Source: Gammaproteobacteria bacterium
Lineage (GTDB): Bacteria; Pseudomonadota; Gammaproteobacteria; GCA-001735895
Direction: 5' to 3'
Assembly: GCA_030066085.1 (NCBI GenBank)
Contig: JASJCI010000025.1
Span: 100,916 to 164,915, forward strand
DNA: 64,000 bases
A model generated the notes under the pieces. That model did not search any database and was not told the origin of the DNA. It saw only the letters and a list, made by a program, of their open reading frames with translations. This document shows positions 8,495 through 17,050 of this stretch, one piece after another. A program made the translations under genes and the position numbers. Every line of letters starts with the position of its first letter. Positions within the stretch are counted from its first letter, which is position 1.

Positions 8495-9178
8495 ATGAAC
8501 AAGATAAAAGCGATTGCCGCAGTTGTCGCAGTATCGCTGGCGCTCGGCCTGAGTCTTTCCACGCGGGCCGCGGAAGAGCAGCAGGTCGATCCGGCGGAGC
8601 ATAAATTCGAACTCGCCAAGCAGTACTACGGTGACTGCAGCGGTGCCGATGACGCCAGGTTCGAGGCGATCCGGCCGCAGCTGAAGGCGTTTACCGACAT
8701 GGAGGTCATGGCCGAGTACATGGCCGATCCGAACAAATTCATGCAGCTGATGGCGGTGGTAAACGATCCGCACACCATTCACGTCATGACCAAGTGCGCG
8801 AGCGAACCGGTCATGTGGGACACCTGGATGCGCGGCATGACGGATTTCAACAAGATGAGTCGGGCGATGACGCACTTCATGAACCCGAACATGTACTTTG
8901 CGTGGATGATGGCGCCGATGAACCCGGCAACCTACCAGCCGATGATGCAGATGGCCGACCCGGCCTACTACACGCGCTGGATGACGGCGATGTCGAACCC
9001 GGTGTTCTATCAGCCGATGACTTCGATGATGGACCCGAACTGGTACACGCCGCGGATCAACTGGATGACGAATCCGCAGTCGATGCAGCCAATGTTCAAC
9101 ATGATGAACATGGGCCATTACTACGGTCCCGCGACCGCTGGCGCCACGGCGCCGCAGCAGCCGGCCGAACAACAGTAA
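8495..9178 (+). CDS. secreted methionine-rich tandem-repeat protein
   Basis: The 227-residue product has a Sec signal peptide (cleavage near TRA-AEE, about residue 24) and a mature part with about 30 methionines in some 200 residues. Most of it is a degenerate repeat of about 13 residues of the form (N/D)P-x-x-(Y/F)-x-x-(W/P)M-x-x-M, at least six copies clearly (MNPNMYFAWM, MNPATYQPMM, ADPAYYTRWM, SNPVFYQPM, MDPNWYTPRINWM, TNPQSMQPMF), with looser copies before them. A Pro/Gln-rich tail follows. Two cysteines lie outside the repeats. ATG 8495 is preceded by GAGGG. Clusters of Met and aromatic residues suggest copper binding or an oxidant sink, but no family is recognised. Confidence 0.75.
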   Translation: MNKIKAIAAVVAVSLALGLSLSTRAAEEQQVDPAEHKFELAKQYYGDCSGADDARFEAIRPQLKAFTDMEVMAEYMADPNKFMQLMAVVNDPHTIHVMTKCASEPVMWDTWMRGMTDFNKMSRAMTHFMNPNMYFAWMMAPMNPATYQPMMQMADPAYYTRWMTAMSNPVFYQPMTSMMDPNWYTPRINWMTNPQSMQPMFNMMNMGHYYGPATAGATAPQQPAEQQ

Positions 9179-9252
9179 TCAATTCGTAGCGCGCAGCCAT
9201 CGCCGGCAAGCTTGCTTGTCGGTGATGCTGCGATCTTTGCTGGAGAGACAAC

Positions 9253-9459
9253 ATGAAACCCAACATGGGAAACGCGGATCGCATCATCCGAGCGCTCGTC
9301 GGACTGGCCGCCATCGGCGCCTGGGCGCTGGGACTGTTAGATGGAACGCTCGCGATCGTGAGCCTGGTCGTCGGAATCGTGCTGCTGGCGACTGCGGCGC
9401 TGCGCTGGTGCCCGCCCTACACCCTGCTGGGGATCAATACCGGCGCCTCGCGGGAATAG
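9253..9459 (+). CDS. DUF2892/YgaP-like small inner-membrane protein
   Basis: The 68-residue protein begins MKPNMGNADRIIRALVG and has two transmembrane helices, ending in the CPPYTLLGINT motif characteristic of the DUF2892 family, which also forms the membrane part of YgaP. In YgaP this part is fused to a rhodanese, but here it stands alone. GGAGAG lies just before the ATG. It follows the methionine-rich protein gene by 74 bases in the same direction and may be co-transcribed. The function is unknown; sulfur or thiocyanate export has been suggested for relatives. The 237 bases after it contain only GC-rich inverted repeats. Confidence 0.85.
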   Translation: MKPNMGNADRIIRALVGLAAIGAWALGLLDGTLAIVSLVVGIVLLATAALRWCPPYTLLGINTGASRE

Positions 9460-9696
9460 TCGCGGGCGGCGATTGCCGCCGCCGTCCACGCAGCACGGCG
9501 GGATCTTGCCAGCAAAAGCCTGCGGCACTCGCGCCAGGCGCTGGCGCCGGCAACCGCAGTGCAGCGGTCGAGGCCGGCGCATTCACAGGTGTTTGCTATT
9601 TCTGCCGCAGCCGCGGGTCGCTCTTGCGTCCCCGGTCAGTCAATCGCGTAGCGACGCGGATCGATGTTGGTCCGTGGTGCGCCCGCACCATCGTCC

Positions 9697-9942
9697 TCAA
9701 TCCAGGCGTTTTTCCAGTTCGGCTATCTGGGCCTCGACCTGTTCGAGTTTTTCGCGCGTGCGCTGAAGCACGCGTGCCTGCAGGTCGAATTCCTCGCGAC
9801 TGACCATCTCGAACTGGGCCAGTTGCTGCTGTAACAGCGTTTTTACGCGCGCGTCGAAGTCCTTCTTGGCGGCCTGCAGGCCAGGGGGCAGGAGCTCGCC
9901 GATCTTTTCCGACAGCTGGTTCAGGGTTTGCGGGTCAAGCAT
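9697..9942 (-). CDS. ubiK: UbiK, ubiquinone biosynthesis accessory factor
   Basis: The 81-residue, almost entirely helical protein begins MLDPQTLNQLSEKIGELLPPG and ends in a coiled coil (VEAQIAELEKRLD), matching UbiK/YqiC (BMFP family). UbiK binds UbiJ and lipids in the soluble complex that performs the last steps of aerobic ubiquinone synthesis. The length is normal. It is divergent from glnK and, as in many gammaproteobacteria, lies next to glnK-amtB. Confidence 0.92.
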   Translation of the reverse strand: MLDPQTLNQLSEKIGELLPPGLQAAKKDFDARVKTLLQQQLAQFEMVSREEFDLQARVLQRTREKLEQVEAQIAELEKRLD

Positions 9943-9998
9943 GTTTGCCTCAATTTAGTGCAATAATCGCGTTTTATGCGCCAAGTTAGTGCGTTTAG

Positions 9999-10424
<426 letters not shown>

Positions 10425-10433
10425 GAGGACACA

Positions 10434-11681
10434 ATGGAAGACCAGATTTTTCAACTGTCATACGCGCTCGATACGTTTTACTTCCTCGTTTGCGGCGCGC
10501 TGGTCATGTGGATGGCCGCGGGCTTCGCAATGCTCGAGGCCGGTCTCGTCAGGTCGAAGAACACGACCGAGATCCTGACCAAGAACGTCGCCCTGTTCGC
10601 GGTCGCCTGCACCATGTACATGGTTTGCGGCTACTCCATCATGTACGGTGGCGGCGACTTCTCGCTGTTCCTCGACGGTATCGTCGGTGACGGCGTCACC
10701 GGTGCCGAAGAGCCCGCAACCTATGCACCTTCCGCCGATTTCTACTTCCAGGTCGTGTTCGTCGCGACCGCGATGTCGATCGTGTCCGGTGCGGTTGCCG
10801 AGCGGATGAAGCTGTGGTCGTTCATCATCTTCGCCGTGTTCATGACCGGCTTCATTTACCCGATGGAAGGCGCCTGGACCTGGGGCGGCGAAGCGGTATT
10901 CGGCATGTACACCCTCGGTGACCTCGGCTTCTCCGACTTTGCCGGCTCCGGTATCGTGCACATGGCCGGTGCGGCCGCCGCGCTCTCCGGCGTGATCCTG
11001 CTCGGCGCGCGCAAGGGCAAGTACGGCAAGGACGGCCAGGTACTGGCCATTCCCGGCGCCAACCTGCCGCTGGCGACGCTCGGCACCTTTATCCTGTGGC
11101 TCGGCTGGTTCGGCTTCAACGGCGGCTCGGTGCTCGCCACCGCCACGGTCGAGAGCGCCAACGCGGTTGCCGTGGTATTCATGAATACCAACGCCGCGGC
11201 TGCCGGCGGATCGATCGCCGCGCTGGTGCTGGCTCGCATCATGTTCGGCAAGGCCGACCTGACTATGGCGCTCAATGGCGCGCTGGCCGGCCTGGTCGCG
11301 ATCACGGCTGAACCGTCGACGCCGACACCGCTGCTGGCGACCATTTTCGGCGCGCTCGGCGGTATCCTGGTGGTATTCAGTATCGTCACGCTGGACAAGC
11401 TCAAGATCGACGATCCGGTCGGCGCCATCTCGGTGCACGGCACGGTTGGTCTGCTGGGCCTGCTGCTGGTGCCGATCACCAACGACGGTGCCAGCTTCAC
11501 TGGCCAGATTATCGGCGCTATCACCATCTTCGCCTGGGTATTCATCGCCAGCGGCGTGGTCTGGTTCGCGATCAAGTCGATCATGGGCCTGCGCGTCAGC
11601 GAAGAAGAGGAATACGACGGTGTGGACCTGGCCGAGTGCGGCATGGAAGCTTACCCGGAGTTCACCAACGCCACGACCTGA
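10434..11681 (+). CDS. amtB: ammonium transporter AmtB
   Basis: The 415-residue protein is an Amt/Rh channel with eleven predicted membrane helices. The twin pore histidines are H176 (SGIVHMAGA) and H335 (AISVHGTVG), and MEGAWTW and the FNGGS turn are typical. It conducts ammonium across the inner membrane and is gated by GlnK. AGGAGG precedes the ATG, so translation should be strong. Unlike E. coli AmtB it begins directly with the first helix and shows no cleavable signal. The acidic C-terminal tail after GLRVSEEEE is the usual GlnK contact region. A strong terminator follows. Confidence 0.96.
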   Translation: MEDQIFQLSYALDTFYFLVCGALVMWMAAGFAMLEAGLVRSKNTTEILTKNVALFAVACTMYMVCGYSIMYGGGDFSLFLDGIVGDGVTGAEEPATYAPSADFYFQVVFVATAMSIVSGAVAERMKLWSFIIFAVFMTGFIYPMEGAWTWGGEAVFGMYTLGDLGFSDFAGSGIVHMAGAAAALSGVILLGARKGKYGKDGQVLAIPGANLPLATLGTFILWLGWFGFNGGSVLATATVESANAVAVVFMNTNAAAAGGSIAALVLARIMFGKADLTMALNGALAGLVAITAEPSTPTPLLATIFGALGGILVVFSIVTLDKLKIDDPVGAISVHGTVGLLGLLLVPITNDGASFTGQIIGAITIFAWVFIASGVVWFAIKSIMGLRVSEEEEYDGVDLAECGMEAYPEFTNATT

Positions 11682-11707
11682 TCCAGAGACTCAGCGTCAC
11701 CTCCAGT

Positions 11708-11736
11708 GGGGCCGGCAGGATGCCGGCCCCTTTTTT
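11708..11736 (+). terminator. Rho-independent terminator of glnK-amtB
   Basis: A perfect 10-base-pair GC-rich stem, GGGGCCGGCA with TGCCGGCCCC around a GGA loop, is followed by TTTTTT, 26 bases after the amtB stop. Confidence 0.9.
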
Positions 11737-11783
11737 ATTTGTTAACATGATTGCCGCAAGCAAGGAAATAACGAGAAGCCGTC

Positions 11784-12053
11784 ATGTTGTGCCATATCTA
11801 CCGCAGCAATCGCAAGATCGATACCTATCTCTACCTCGTCGACAAGGATGACTTTTCCGCGGTGCCAGGCGCCTTGCTGAAGGTTTTCGGCGAGCCCGAA
11901 TTCAGCTTCAGCTTCGACCTCACCGCCGAGCGTGAACTGGCCAAGGAGGACGCGGTGGAAGTGCTCGACAATCTCGCCCGGCAGGGTTATCACCTGCAGG
12001 TCCAGGACGACGAAACCGTCGAGGAAATGCTGACCCGCAGGACCCTGAACTGA
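11784..12053 (+). CDS. YcgL domain-containing protein
   Basis: The 89-residue cytoplasmic protein begins MLCHIYRSNRKIDTYLYL and contains the KDDFSAVPGALLKVFGEP segment typical of YcgL (DUF709), a family restricted to gammaproteobacteria. No biochemical activity is established. It starts 48 bases after the amtB terminator and 44 bases before the glutathione transferase gene, possibly co-transcribed with the latter. Confidence 0.92.
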   Translation: MLCHIYRSNRKIDTYLYLVDKDDFSAVPGALLKVFGEPEFSFSFDLTAERELAKEDAVEVLDNLARQGYHLQVQDDETVEEMLTRRTLN

Positions 12054-12097
12054 ACCACCCCGTCTGCGCGCAGGCGCGCGCCCGATAACTGCCAGCC

Positions 12098-12745
12098 ATG
12101 TACCGACTCTACGGCGGCAAACCGACCCGTTCGCTGATGGTCGAGATGGTCATGGCGGAAGGCGGCCTCGACTATGAAGAGTGTTTCGTCGATATCGGCA
12201 GTGGCGAGGAAAAGTCGGCTGAATTTCTCGCAATCAACCCGGCCGGCTGGGTACCCGCGCTGATCACGCCCGAGGGCGAGGTACTCTACGAAACGCCGGC
12301 GATCAATCTCTACCTGGCGGAACGACACGGGCTGACGCAACTGGTGCCGGTGCCCGGCGATCCGCTACGCGCGCGTTTTTTATGTGCCCATGCCTACCTC
12401 ACCGGCGAACTGGAGCATGCGCTGAAGCGTTACTGGTACCCCGAGACTTTCGGCGCGGGCGACACCGATGCCGACGCAATCCGCACGACCGCGCGCCGAC
12501 AGGTAGCAGAACGCCTCGCGGTGATCGACGGCCGCTTGCGGGCCCGGGGTCCGTATCATCTCGGCGAGCGCTACAGCCTGGCCGACCTGACCCTGGCCTA
12601 CTGGGTCACGAGCGTCGAGGAAATCGAACCGGAACGCCGGTTTCCGGCGCTTGCGCGCTGCTGCGAGGCCGTTTACGCAAGACCGTGCCTGGCGCCCCTG
12701 TTCGCGCGCCTGCGGGAGTGGAACCGGGAGTTTCGCGAGGGCTAG
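12098..12745 (+). CDS. glutathione S-transferase family protein
   Basis: The 215-residue protein has an N-terminal thioredoxin-like domain with the cis-proline region GWVPALITPEGEVLYETPAI (proline and glutamate-serine/threonine binding to the glutathione gamma-glutamyl group), and an all-helical C-terminal domain with GERYSLADLTLAYW. The likely catalytic position near residues 9-12 carries T and S (KPTRS). It would conjugate or reduce electrophiles using glutathione. The substrate is unknown. It converges on puuB across 80 bases that hold only small GC-rich hairpins. Confidence 0.85.
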   Translation: MYRLYGGKPTRSLMVEMVMAEGGLDYEECFVDIGSGEEKSAEFLAINPAGWVPALITPEGEVLYETPAINLYLAERHGLTQLVPVPGDPLRARFLCAHAYLTGELEHALKRYWYPETFGAGDTDADAIRTTARRQVAERLAVIDGRLRARGPYHLGERYSLADLTLAYWVTSVEEIEPERRFPALARCCEAVYARPCLAPLFARLREWNREFREG

Positions 12746-12824
12746 CCCGGCGGTGTCGTCAGCGGCCCTGCGGCACGGGCGGGCGCTTCCGGTCGCCGGA
12801 CCGGCAGCTTGATGCCGGTACGAG

Positions 12825-14135
12825 TCAAAGCCGATCGCGCAGCGCGTACCAGCTCATGCCGAGTACCAGGCCCGGCCAGCGCAGCAGGTCGCCACCGGGA
12901 AAGCTGCGGGTCGGGATAGTGCCGAACAGGTCGAAGCTTTCGGCCTCGCCCGCCATCGCGTCGGCGATCAGCTTGCCCGCCAGCGTACCCATCGCGACCC
13001 CCATGCCCGAGTAACCCTGGGCAAAATAGGTCTTGCCGCGTCCGAGACGGCCGAAATGCGGCATGCGGTTGAGGGTAACCGCGAGCGTACCGCCCCAGGC
13101 ATAATCGATACGTTTGTCTGCCAGCTGCGGGTAAACCTCGAGCATCGGTTTGCGCACGAACTCCGCGATATCGCGCGGGAAATTGGCGCTGTAGTTTTCG
13201 CCGCCGCCGAACAGCAGTCGCTTGTCCGCCGACAGCCGGTAGTAATTGACCACGAAGCGGGAGTCGGAGATTGCAAGATCGCGTGGATTGATTAGCGCCA
13301 GCTCGTTCTCGTTGAGCGGTTCGGTCGCGATGACGAAGTTGTTGATCGGCATGATCTTGCCGGACAGCCGTCGTTCCAGCTTGCCGAGATAACCGTTGCA
13401 GGCAAGCACGACGTAATCGGCCTCGACCGTGCCGCGCGCGGTGCGCACGCGCGTGGGGCTGCCCTCGTCATAACCCTCGACCGGCGTATCGCGATACAGG
13501 CGCGCGCCGGCTGCCTGCGCGGCGGCGGCCAGGCCGAGCGCATAGTTGAGCGGGTGCAGGTGTCCCGCGCCCATGTCGAGGGTACCGCCGAAGTAACCCT
13601 CGCTGCCGACCAGCTCGGCCATCGGGCCGCGCTCGAGGTATTCGATCTGCTGGTAGTCGTAATGTTCGCGCAGGAAGTCGACGTAGGCGCGGGAATCGTC
13701 ATCGTAAGCCTGCTTGTGATTCGGATGCGCGATACCCGGTTTCAGGTCGCAGTCGATACCGTGAGTGCCAATCAGCTCGCGGGCGAGGGCCTTGGCCGCC
13801 TCTGCCAGCTCCCAGAAATGACGCGCGGCATCGGCGCCGACCATCGCCAGCAGTTCGGCCTGGTCCTTGCGCTGGCCGCTGCACAGCTGCCCGCCGTTGC
13901 GGCCCGAGGCACCCCAGCCCGGCTGGCGTGCTTCCAGCAGGACGACGTCGTAACCGCGCTGCGCCAGGTGCAGCGCGCTGGACAGGCCGGTATAACCGCC
14001 GCCGATAACGCAGACGTCGGCGCGCTCGCCGCCGTCCAGCGGCGTCAGCTCCAGCTGGCGGTTGGCGCTGGCGCGGTAGTAGGAGTCCGGGTAGTCAGCG
14101 GTATCGCTACGGTCCTGCACCAGCTTTATCGGCAT
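12825..14135 (-). CDS. puuB: FAD-dependent amine oxidoreductase, gamma-glutamylputrescine oxidase type
   Basis: The 436-residue protein is a DAO-family flavoenzyme. The FAD-binding motif is VIGGGYTGLSSALHLAQRG near residue 42, followed by GWGASGRNGGQ, and the C-terminal FAQGYSGMGV closes the FAD site. PuuB oxidises gamma-glutamylputrescine to the aldehyde with ammonia and peroxide. The assignment rests on family resemblance plus position: it is the last gene of a puuA-aminotransferase-puuB operon with a 14-base gap. ATG 14135 is preferred; an upstream start adds 16 basic residues. Other amine or glycine oxidase substrates are possible. Confidence 0.8.
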   Translation of the reverse strand: MPIKLVQDRSDTADYPDSYYRASANRQLELTPLDGGERADVCVIGGGYTGLSSALHLAQRGYDVVLLEARQPGWGASGRNGGQLCSGQRKDQAELLAMVGADAARHFWELAEAAKALARELIGTHGIDCDLKPGIAHPNHKQAYDDDSRAYVDFLREHYDYQQIEYLERGPMAELVGSEGYFGGTLDMGAGHLHPLNYALGLAAAAQAAGARLYRDTPVEGYDEGSPTRVRTARGTVEADYVVLACNGYLGKLERRLSGKIMPINNFVIATEPLNENELALINPRDLAISDSRFVVNYYRLSADKRLLFGGGENYSANFPRDIAEFVRKPMLEVYPQLADKRIDYAWGGTLAVTLNRMPHFGRLGRGKTYFAQGYSGMGVAMGTLAGKLIADAMAGEAESFDLFGTIPTRSFPGGDLLRWPGLVLGMSWYALRDRL

Positions 14136-14149
14136 GTTTCCGGCGGCAG

Positions 14150-15532
14150 TCAGGTCAGCGCGTCGTGCGCGAGGTCGAGGCACTTCCAGGCCAGTTCACC
14201 GAACTCGTCGATCTGTTCCCTGGTTACGATCAGCGGCGGCGATACCACCATGGCGTCGCCCACCGCGCGCATGACGAGATTGTTCTCGATGCAGAAGTCG
14301 CGGCAGCGATCGCCAGCCTTGACGTCCTTGTGAAAACGAACGTAGTTGTGCTTGTCCTTGACCAGCTCCAGCGCGCCGAACATGCCGACACCGCGTGCTT
14401 CGCCCACCAGCGGATGCTCGCCGAGCTCGCGCAGTTTTTGCTGGAAGTAGGGGGCGGTCGACTCGCGCACCGTGTCGACGATGTTGGTGCGTTGCATCAG
14501 CTTGAGATTGGCAATGGCAACCGCGGCACACACGGGATGGCCGGAATAGGTGTAACCGTGCGCCAGGTCGCCGCCGGCGGCGATGGTTTCCATCACGCGG
14601 TCCGCAACCATGACACCACCGATCGGCAGGTAGCCGGAGGAAAGGCCCTTGGCGATCGGCATCAGGTCGGGTTTCAGGTCGTAATAGTTGGTGCCGAACC
14701 ACTCGCCGGTGCGACCGAAGCCGCAGATGACCTCGTCGGCTACCAGTAGGATACCGTAGTGGTCGCAAATACGCTTGACCTCGGGCCAGTAGGTATCCGG
14801 CGGCACGATCACGCCACCGGCGCCCTGGATCGGTTCGGCGATGAACGCCGCGACCCGGTCGACACCGAGTTGTTCGATCTTGTTGGCAATGGCCTGCGCG
14901 GCCTCGCGGCCGAACTCGTCACGATCGATATCGCGGCCGAGTTCGCAGCGTTTGGCGAACCAGTTGGGCTCGTCGACGTGCACCACGTCCGGAATGATGC
15001 CCCCCTGCTTGTGCATGTAATCCATGCCGCCGAGGCTCGAAGCCGCAATCGTGCTGCCGTGGTAGGCGTTCTTGCGGCTGATGACGACACGCTTGTCCGG
15101 CTTGCCCATCAGGTCCCAGTAACGCCAGACGAGCCGCAGCACGGTGTCGTTGGCTTCCGAACCGGAACTGCAGAAGAAGGTGCGGTGAAAGTTTTCCGGG
15201 CTGATCTCGGCGAGCATGGCCGACAGTTCCGCGGCCGGCGGGGTCGACGTTTTGAAGAACGCATTGTAGTAGGGCAGCTGCTGAATCTGCGTGTGCGCCG
15301 CCTCGATCAGGTCGGGCTGGCCATAGCCCATGTTGACGCACCACAGGCCGGCCATCATGTCGAGAATGCGGTTGCCGTCGGAATCGGTGAGGTATACGCC
15401 GTCGGCCGATTCGATGATCCGCGCGGGTTTTTGCTTCAGTTCCGCCGGGTTGGTGAATGGATGCACGTGATGCGCATCGAGGGATTGCCATTTCTCGGTT
15501 TTGCTCATGTCGGCTGCGGTTGCCTGGCTCAT
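14150..15532 (-). CDS. spuC: class III aminotransferase, polyamine:pyruvate type (SpuC-like)
   Basis: The 460-residue PLP enzyme has the class III motifs: CSSGSEAND, YHGSTIAASSLGGM, the DEVICGFGRTG PLP-ring loop and the Schiff-base lysine K295 in PIAKGLSSGYLP. Pseudomonas SpuC transaminates putrescine, cadaverine or spermidine with pyruvate to give aminoaldehydes. The MAGLWCVNMGYG start region is typical of this subgroup. It lies between puuA and puuB, 12 bases after puuA. Together with PuuB this gives the operon both an oxidative and a transaminating way to the aldehyde. The exact amine is inferred. Confidence 0.85.
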   Translation of the reverse strand: MSQATAADMSKTEKWQSLDAHHVHPFTNPAELKQKPARIIESADGVYLTDSDGNRILDMMAGLWCVNMGYGQPDLIEAAHTQIQQLPYYNAFFKTSTPPAAELSAMLAEISPENFHRTFFCSSGSEANDTVLRLVWRYWDLMGKPDKRVVISRKNAYHGSTIAASSLGGMDYMHKQGGIIPDVVHVDEPNWFAKRCELGRDIDRDEFGREAAQAIANKIEQLGVDRVAAFIAEPIQGAGGVIVPPDTYWPEVKRICDHYGILLVADEVICGFGRTGEWFGTNYYDLKPDLMPIAKGLSSGYLPIGGVMVADRVMETIAAGGDLAHGYTYSGHPVCAAVAIANLKLMQRTNIVDTVRESTAPYFQQKLRELGEHPLVGEARGVGMFGALELVKDKHNYVRFHKDVKAGDRCRDFCIENNLVMRAVGDAMVVSPPLIVTREQIDEFGELAWKCLDLAHDALT

Positions 15533-15544
15533 GACCTTGTCTCC

Positions 15545-16873
15545 TTATACTTTCAGCAGCAGGTGTTCCCGTTCCCACGGGCTGATCACGTTCAGAAAAT
15601 CGTCGAATTCGACCTCCTTGACCGCGACGTAGACGTCGATGAAGCGATCGCCGAGGATTTCGCGCAGATCGTCGCACTCGGCCAGCCGCTGCAGCGAATC
15701 GTACCAGTGGCGCGACAGCTGCATCGGTTCGTCGTAGGCGCTGCCGGTCATCGGTTCATCGGGCTTGAGGCCCTTTTTCATGCCGACGTAACCGCAGGCC
15801 AGCGACGTGGCAATCGCGAGGTAGGGATTGACGTCGGCCGAGGCGAGCCGGTTTTCGACGCGCATCGAGTTCGGATGGTTGTCGGGGATACGAAAACCGG
15901 TGGTGCGGTTGTCGAAACCCCAGTGAAAATTGATCGGCGCCGACATCTCGCGCACGATGCGCCGATACGAATTGACGTAGGGCAGCATCAGCGCCATGGC
16001 CTGCGGCATCAGCTGCTGCAGGCCGGCGATGTGACTCAGCAGCAGCTCGTTGGGTTCGCCCTCGGGGGTCGACAGCAGGTTCTTGCCGGAGTCCAGGTCT
16101 TCCACGCTCTGGTGGATGTGCATCGCGCTGCCGGGCTGCGCCTGCATCGGCTTGGCCATAAACGTCGCGTACAGATCGTGCCGCAGCGCCGCTTCGCGCA
16201 CGGTGCGCTTGAACAGGAAGGCCTGGTCGGCGAGTTCGAGCGGATCGCCGTGCAGCAGGTTGATTTCCATCTGTCCGGTGCCTTCCTCGTGGATCAGGGT
16301 GTCGATCTCGAGCCCCTGGCCCTCGCAGAAGTCGTACATGTCATCGAACATCGGGTCGAAGTCGTTGACCGCGTCGATGTTGAACGACTGGCCGGCGCGT
16401 TCGGCGCGACCGGTGCGCCCCACCGGCGGCAACAGCGGATTCTTCGGGTCGAGGTTAGGTTGCAGCAGGTAAAACTCGAGTTCGGGCGCGACCACCGGTT
16501 TCCAGCCGGCGTCGCGATAAGCCTCGAGCACGCGCCGCAGGACCTGCCGCGGTGAGTTTTCGATCGGCTTGCCGTCCATGTCGTAGCAGTCGTGGATGAC
16601 CTGGGCCGAGGGTTCACGCGCCCACGGCAGCAGGCGGATCGTGTAGGGATCCGGTTCGAGCACCATGTCGACGTCGAGCGGATTGATTTCATCCCAGATG
16701 TCGTCGGGATAATCGCCGGTGACCGACTGCAAGAAGATGCCCTGCGGCATGCGCAGCACGCCCGCGCCGACGAACTTGGAGGCCGGCATGATCTTGCCGC
16801 GCGCGGAGCCGGCGAGGTCGGGCACGATGCACTCGACCTCGGTGATCTGGTGTTGTTCGATCCAGTCTTTCAT
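15545..16873 (-). CDS. puuA: glutamine synthetase family, gamma-glutamylputrescine synthetase
   Basis: The 442-residue protein has the beta-grasp N-domain and the catalytic C-domain of glutamine synthetases (PELEFYLL, GQMEINLLHGDP, SAMHIHQSVED, GFDNRTTGFRIP), but is shorter and more divergent than GlnA. Members of this branch (PuuA, SpuI) ligate glutamate to an amino group of putrescine or related amines using ATP, the first step of the Puu pathway. It is the first gene of the operon and has a TTGTGATCACAA palindrome 39 bases before its ATG. A second, different paralog lies at 36658-38019. Confidence 0.85.
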   Translation of the reverse strand: MKDWIEQHQITEVECIVPDLAGSARGKIMPASKFVGAGVLRMPQGIFLQSVTGDYPDDIWDEINPLDVDMVLEPDPYTIRLLPWAREPSAQVIHDCYDMDGKPIENSPRQVLRRVLEAYRDAGWKPVVAPELEFYLLQPNLDPKNPLLPPVGRTGRAERAGQSFNIDAVNDFDPMFDDMYDFCEGQGLEIDTLIHEEGTGQMEINLLHGDPLELADQAFLFKRTVREAALRHDLYATFMAKPMQAQPGSAMHIHQSVEDLDSGKNLLSTPEGEPNELLLSHIAGLQQLMPQAMALMLPYVNSYRRIVREMSAPINFHWGFDNRTTGFRIPDNHPNSMRVENRLASADVNPYLAIATSLACGYVGMKKGLKPDEPMTGSAYDEPMQLSRHWYDSLQRLAECDDLREILGDRFIDVYVAVKEVEFDDFLNVISPWEREHLLLKV

Positions 16874-16911
16874 GCCCTGCCTTTATCATGCCCCGGCGTA
16901 CAATCAGGCAA

Positions 16912-16923
16912 TTGTGATCACAA
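16912..16923. promoter_or_regulatory. TTGTGATCACAA palindrome upstream of puuA
   Basis: A perfect 12-base palindrome lies 39 bases upstream of the puuA ATG and 127 bases upstream of the divergent amidinohydrolase gene. The same TGTGATCACA core occurs only twice more in the window, upstream of potF and between gntR and the amidotransferase gene. GntR/FCD regulators commonly bind short palindromes of this kind, so it is proposed as their operator. The CRP consensus needs six bases between TGTGA and TCACA, absent here. Confidence 0.6.
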
Positions 16924-17050
16924 AATTTGGCAAAGTCAATTGTCCTTTACCGGCCGTGAACGGTACCCGGCCGGACGATCATTGACAGTCGATCGCTCCC
17001 GGGTTTAGCCTGTCACCAATCACGACGATCGGGGTTTACAGGGGTTGGTT

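Noticed and set aside
14759..16555. Plus-strand open frame of 598 codons opposite puuA and the aminotransferase gene
   Set aside because: It crosses two real genes on the other strand and their intergenic gap, with low-complexity composition typical of an antisense shadow.
16912..16923. CRP site
   Set aside because: TGTGA and TCACA are fused as TGTGATCACA without the six-base spacer that CRP requires; a GntR-type palindrome fits better.
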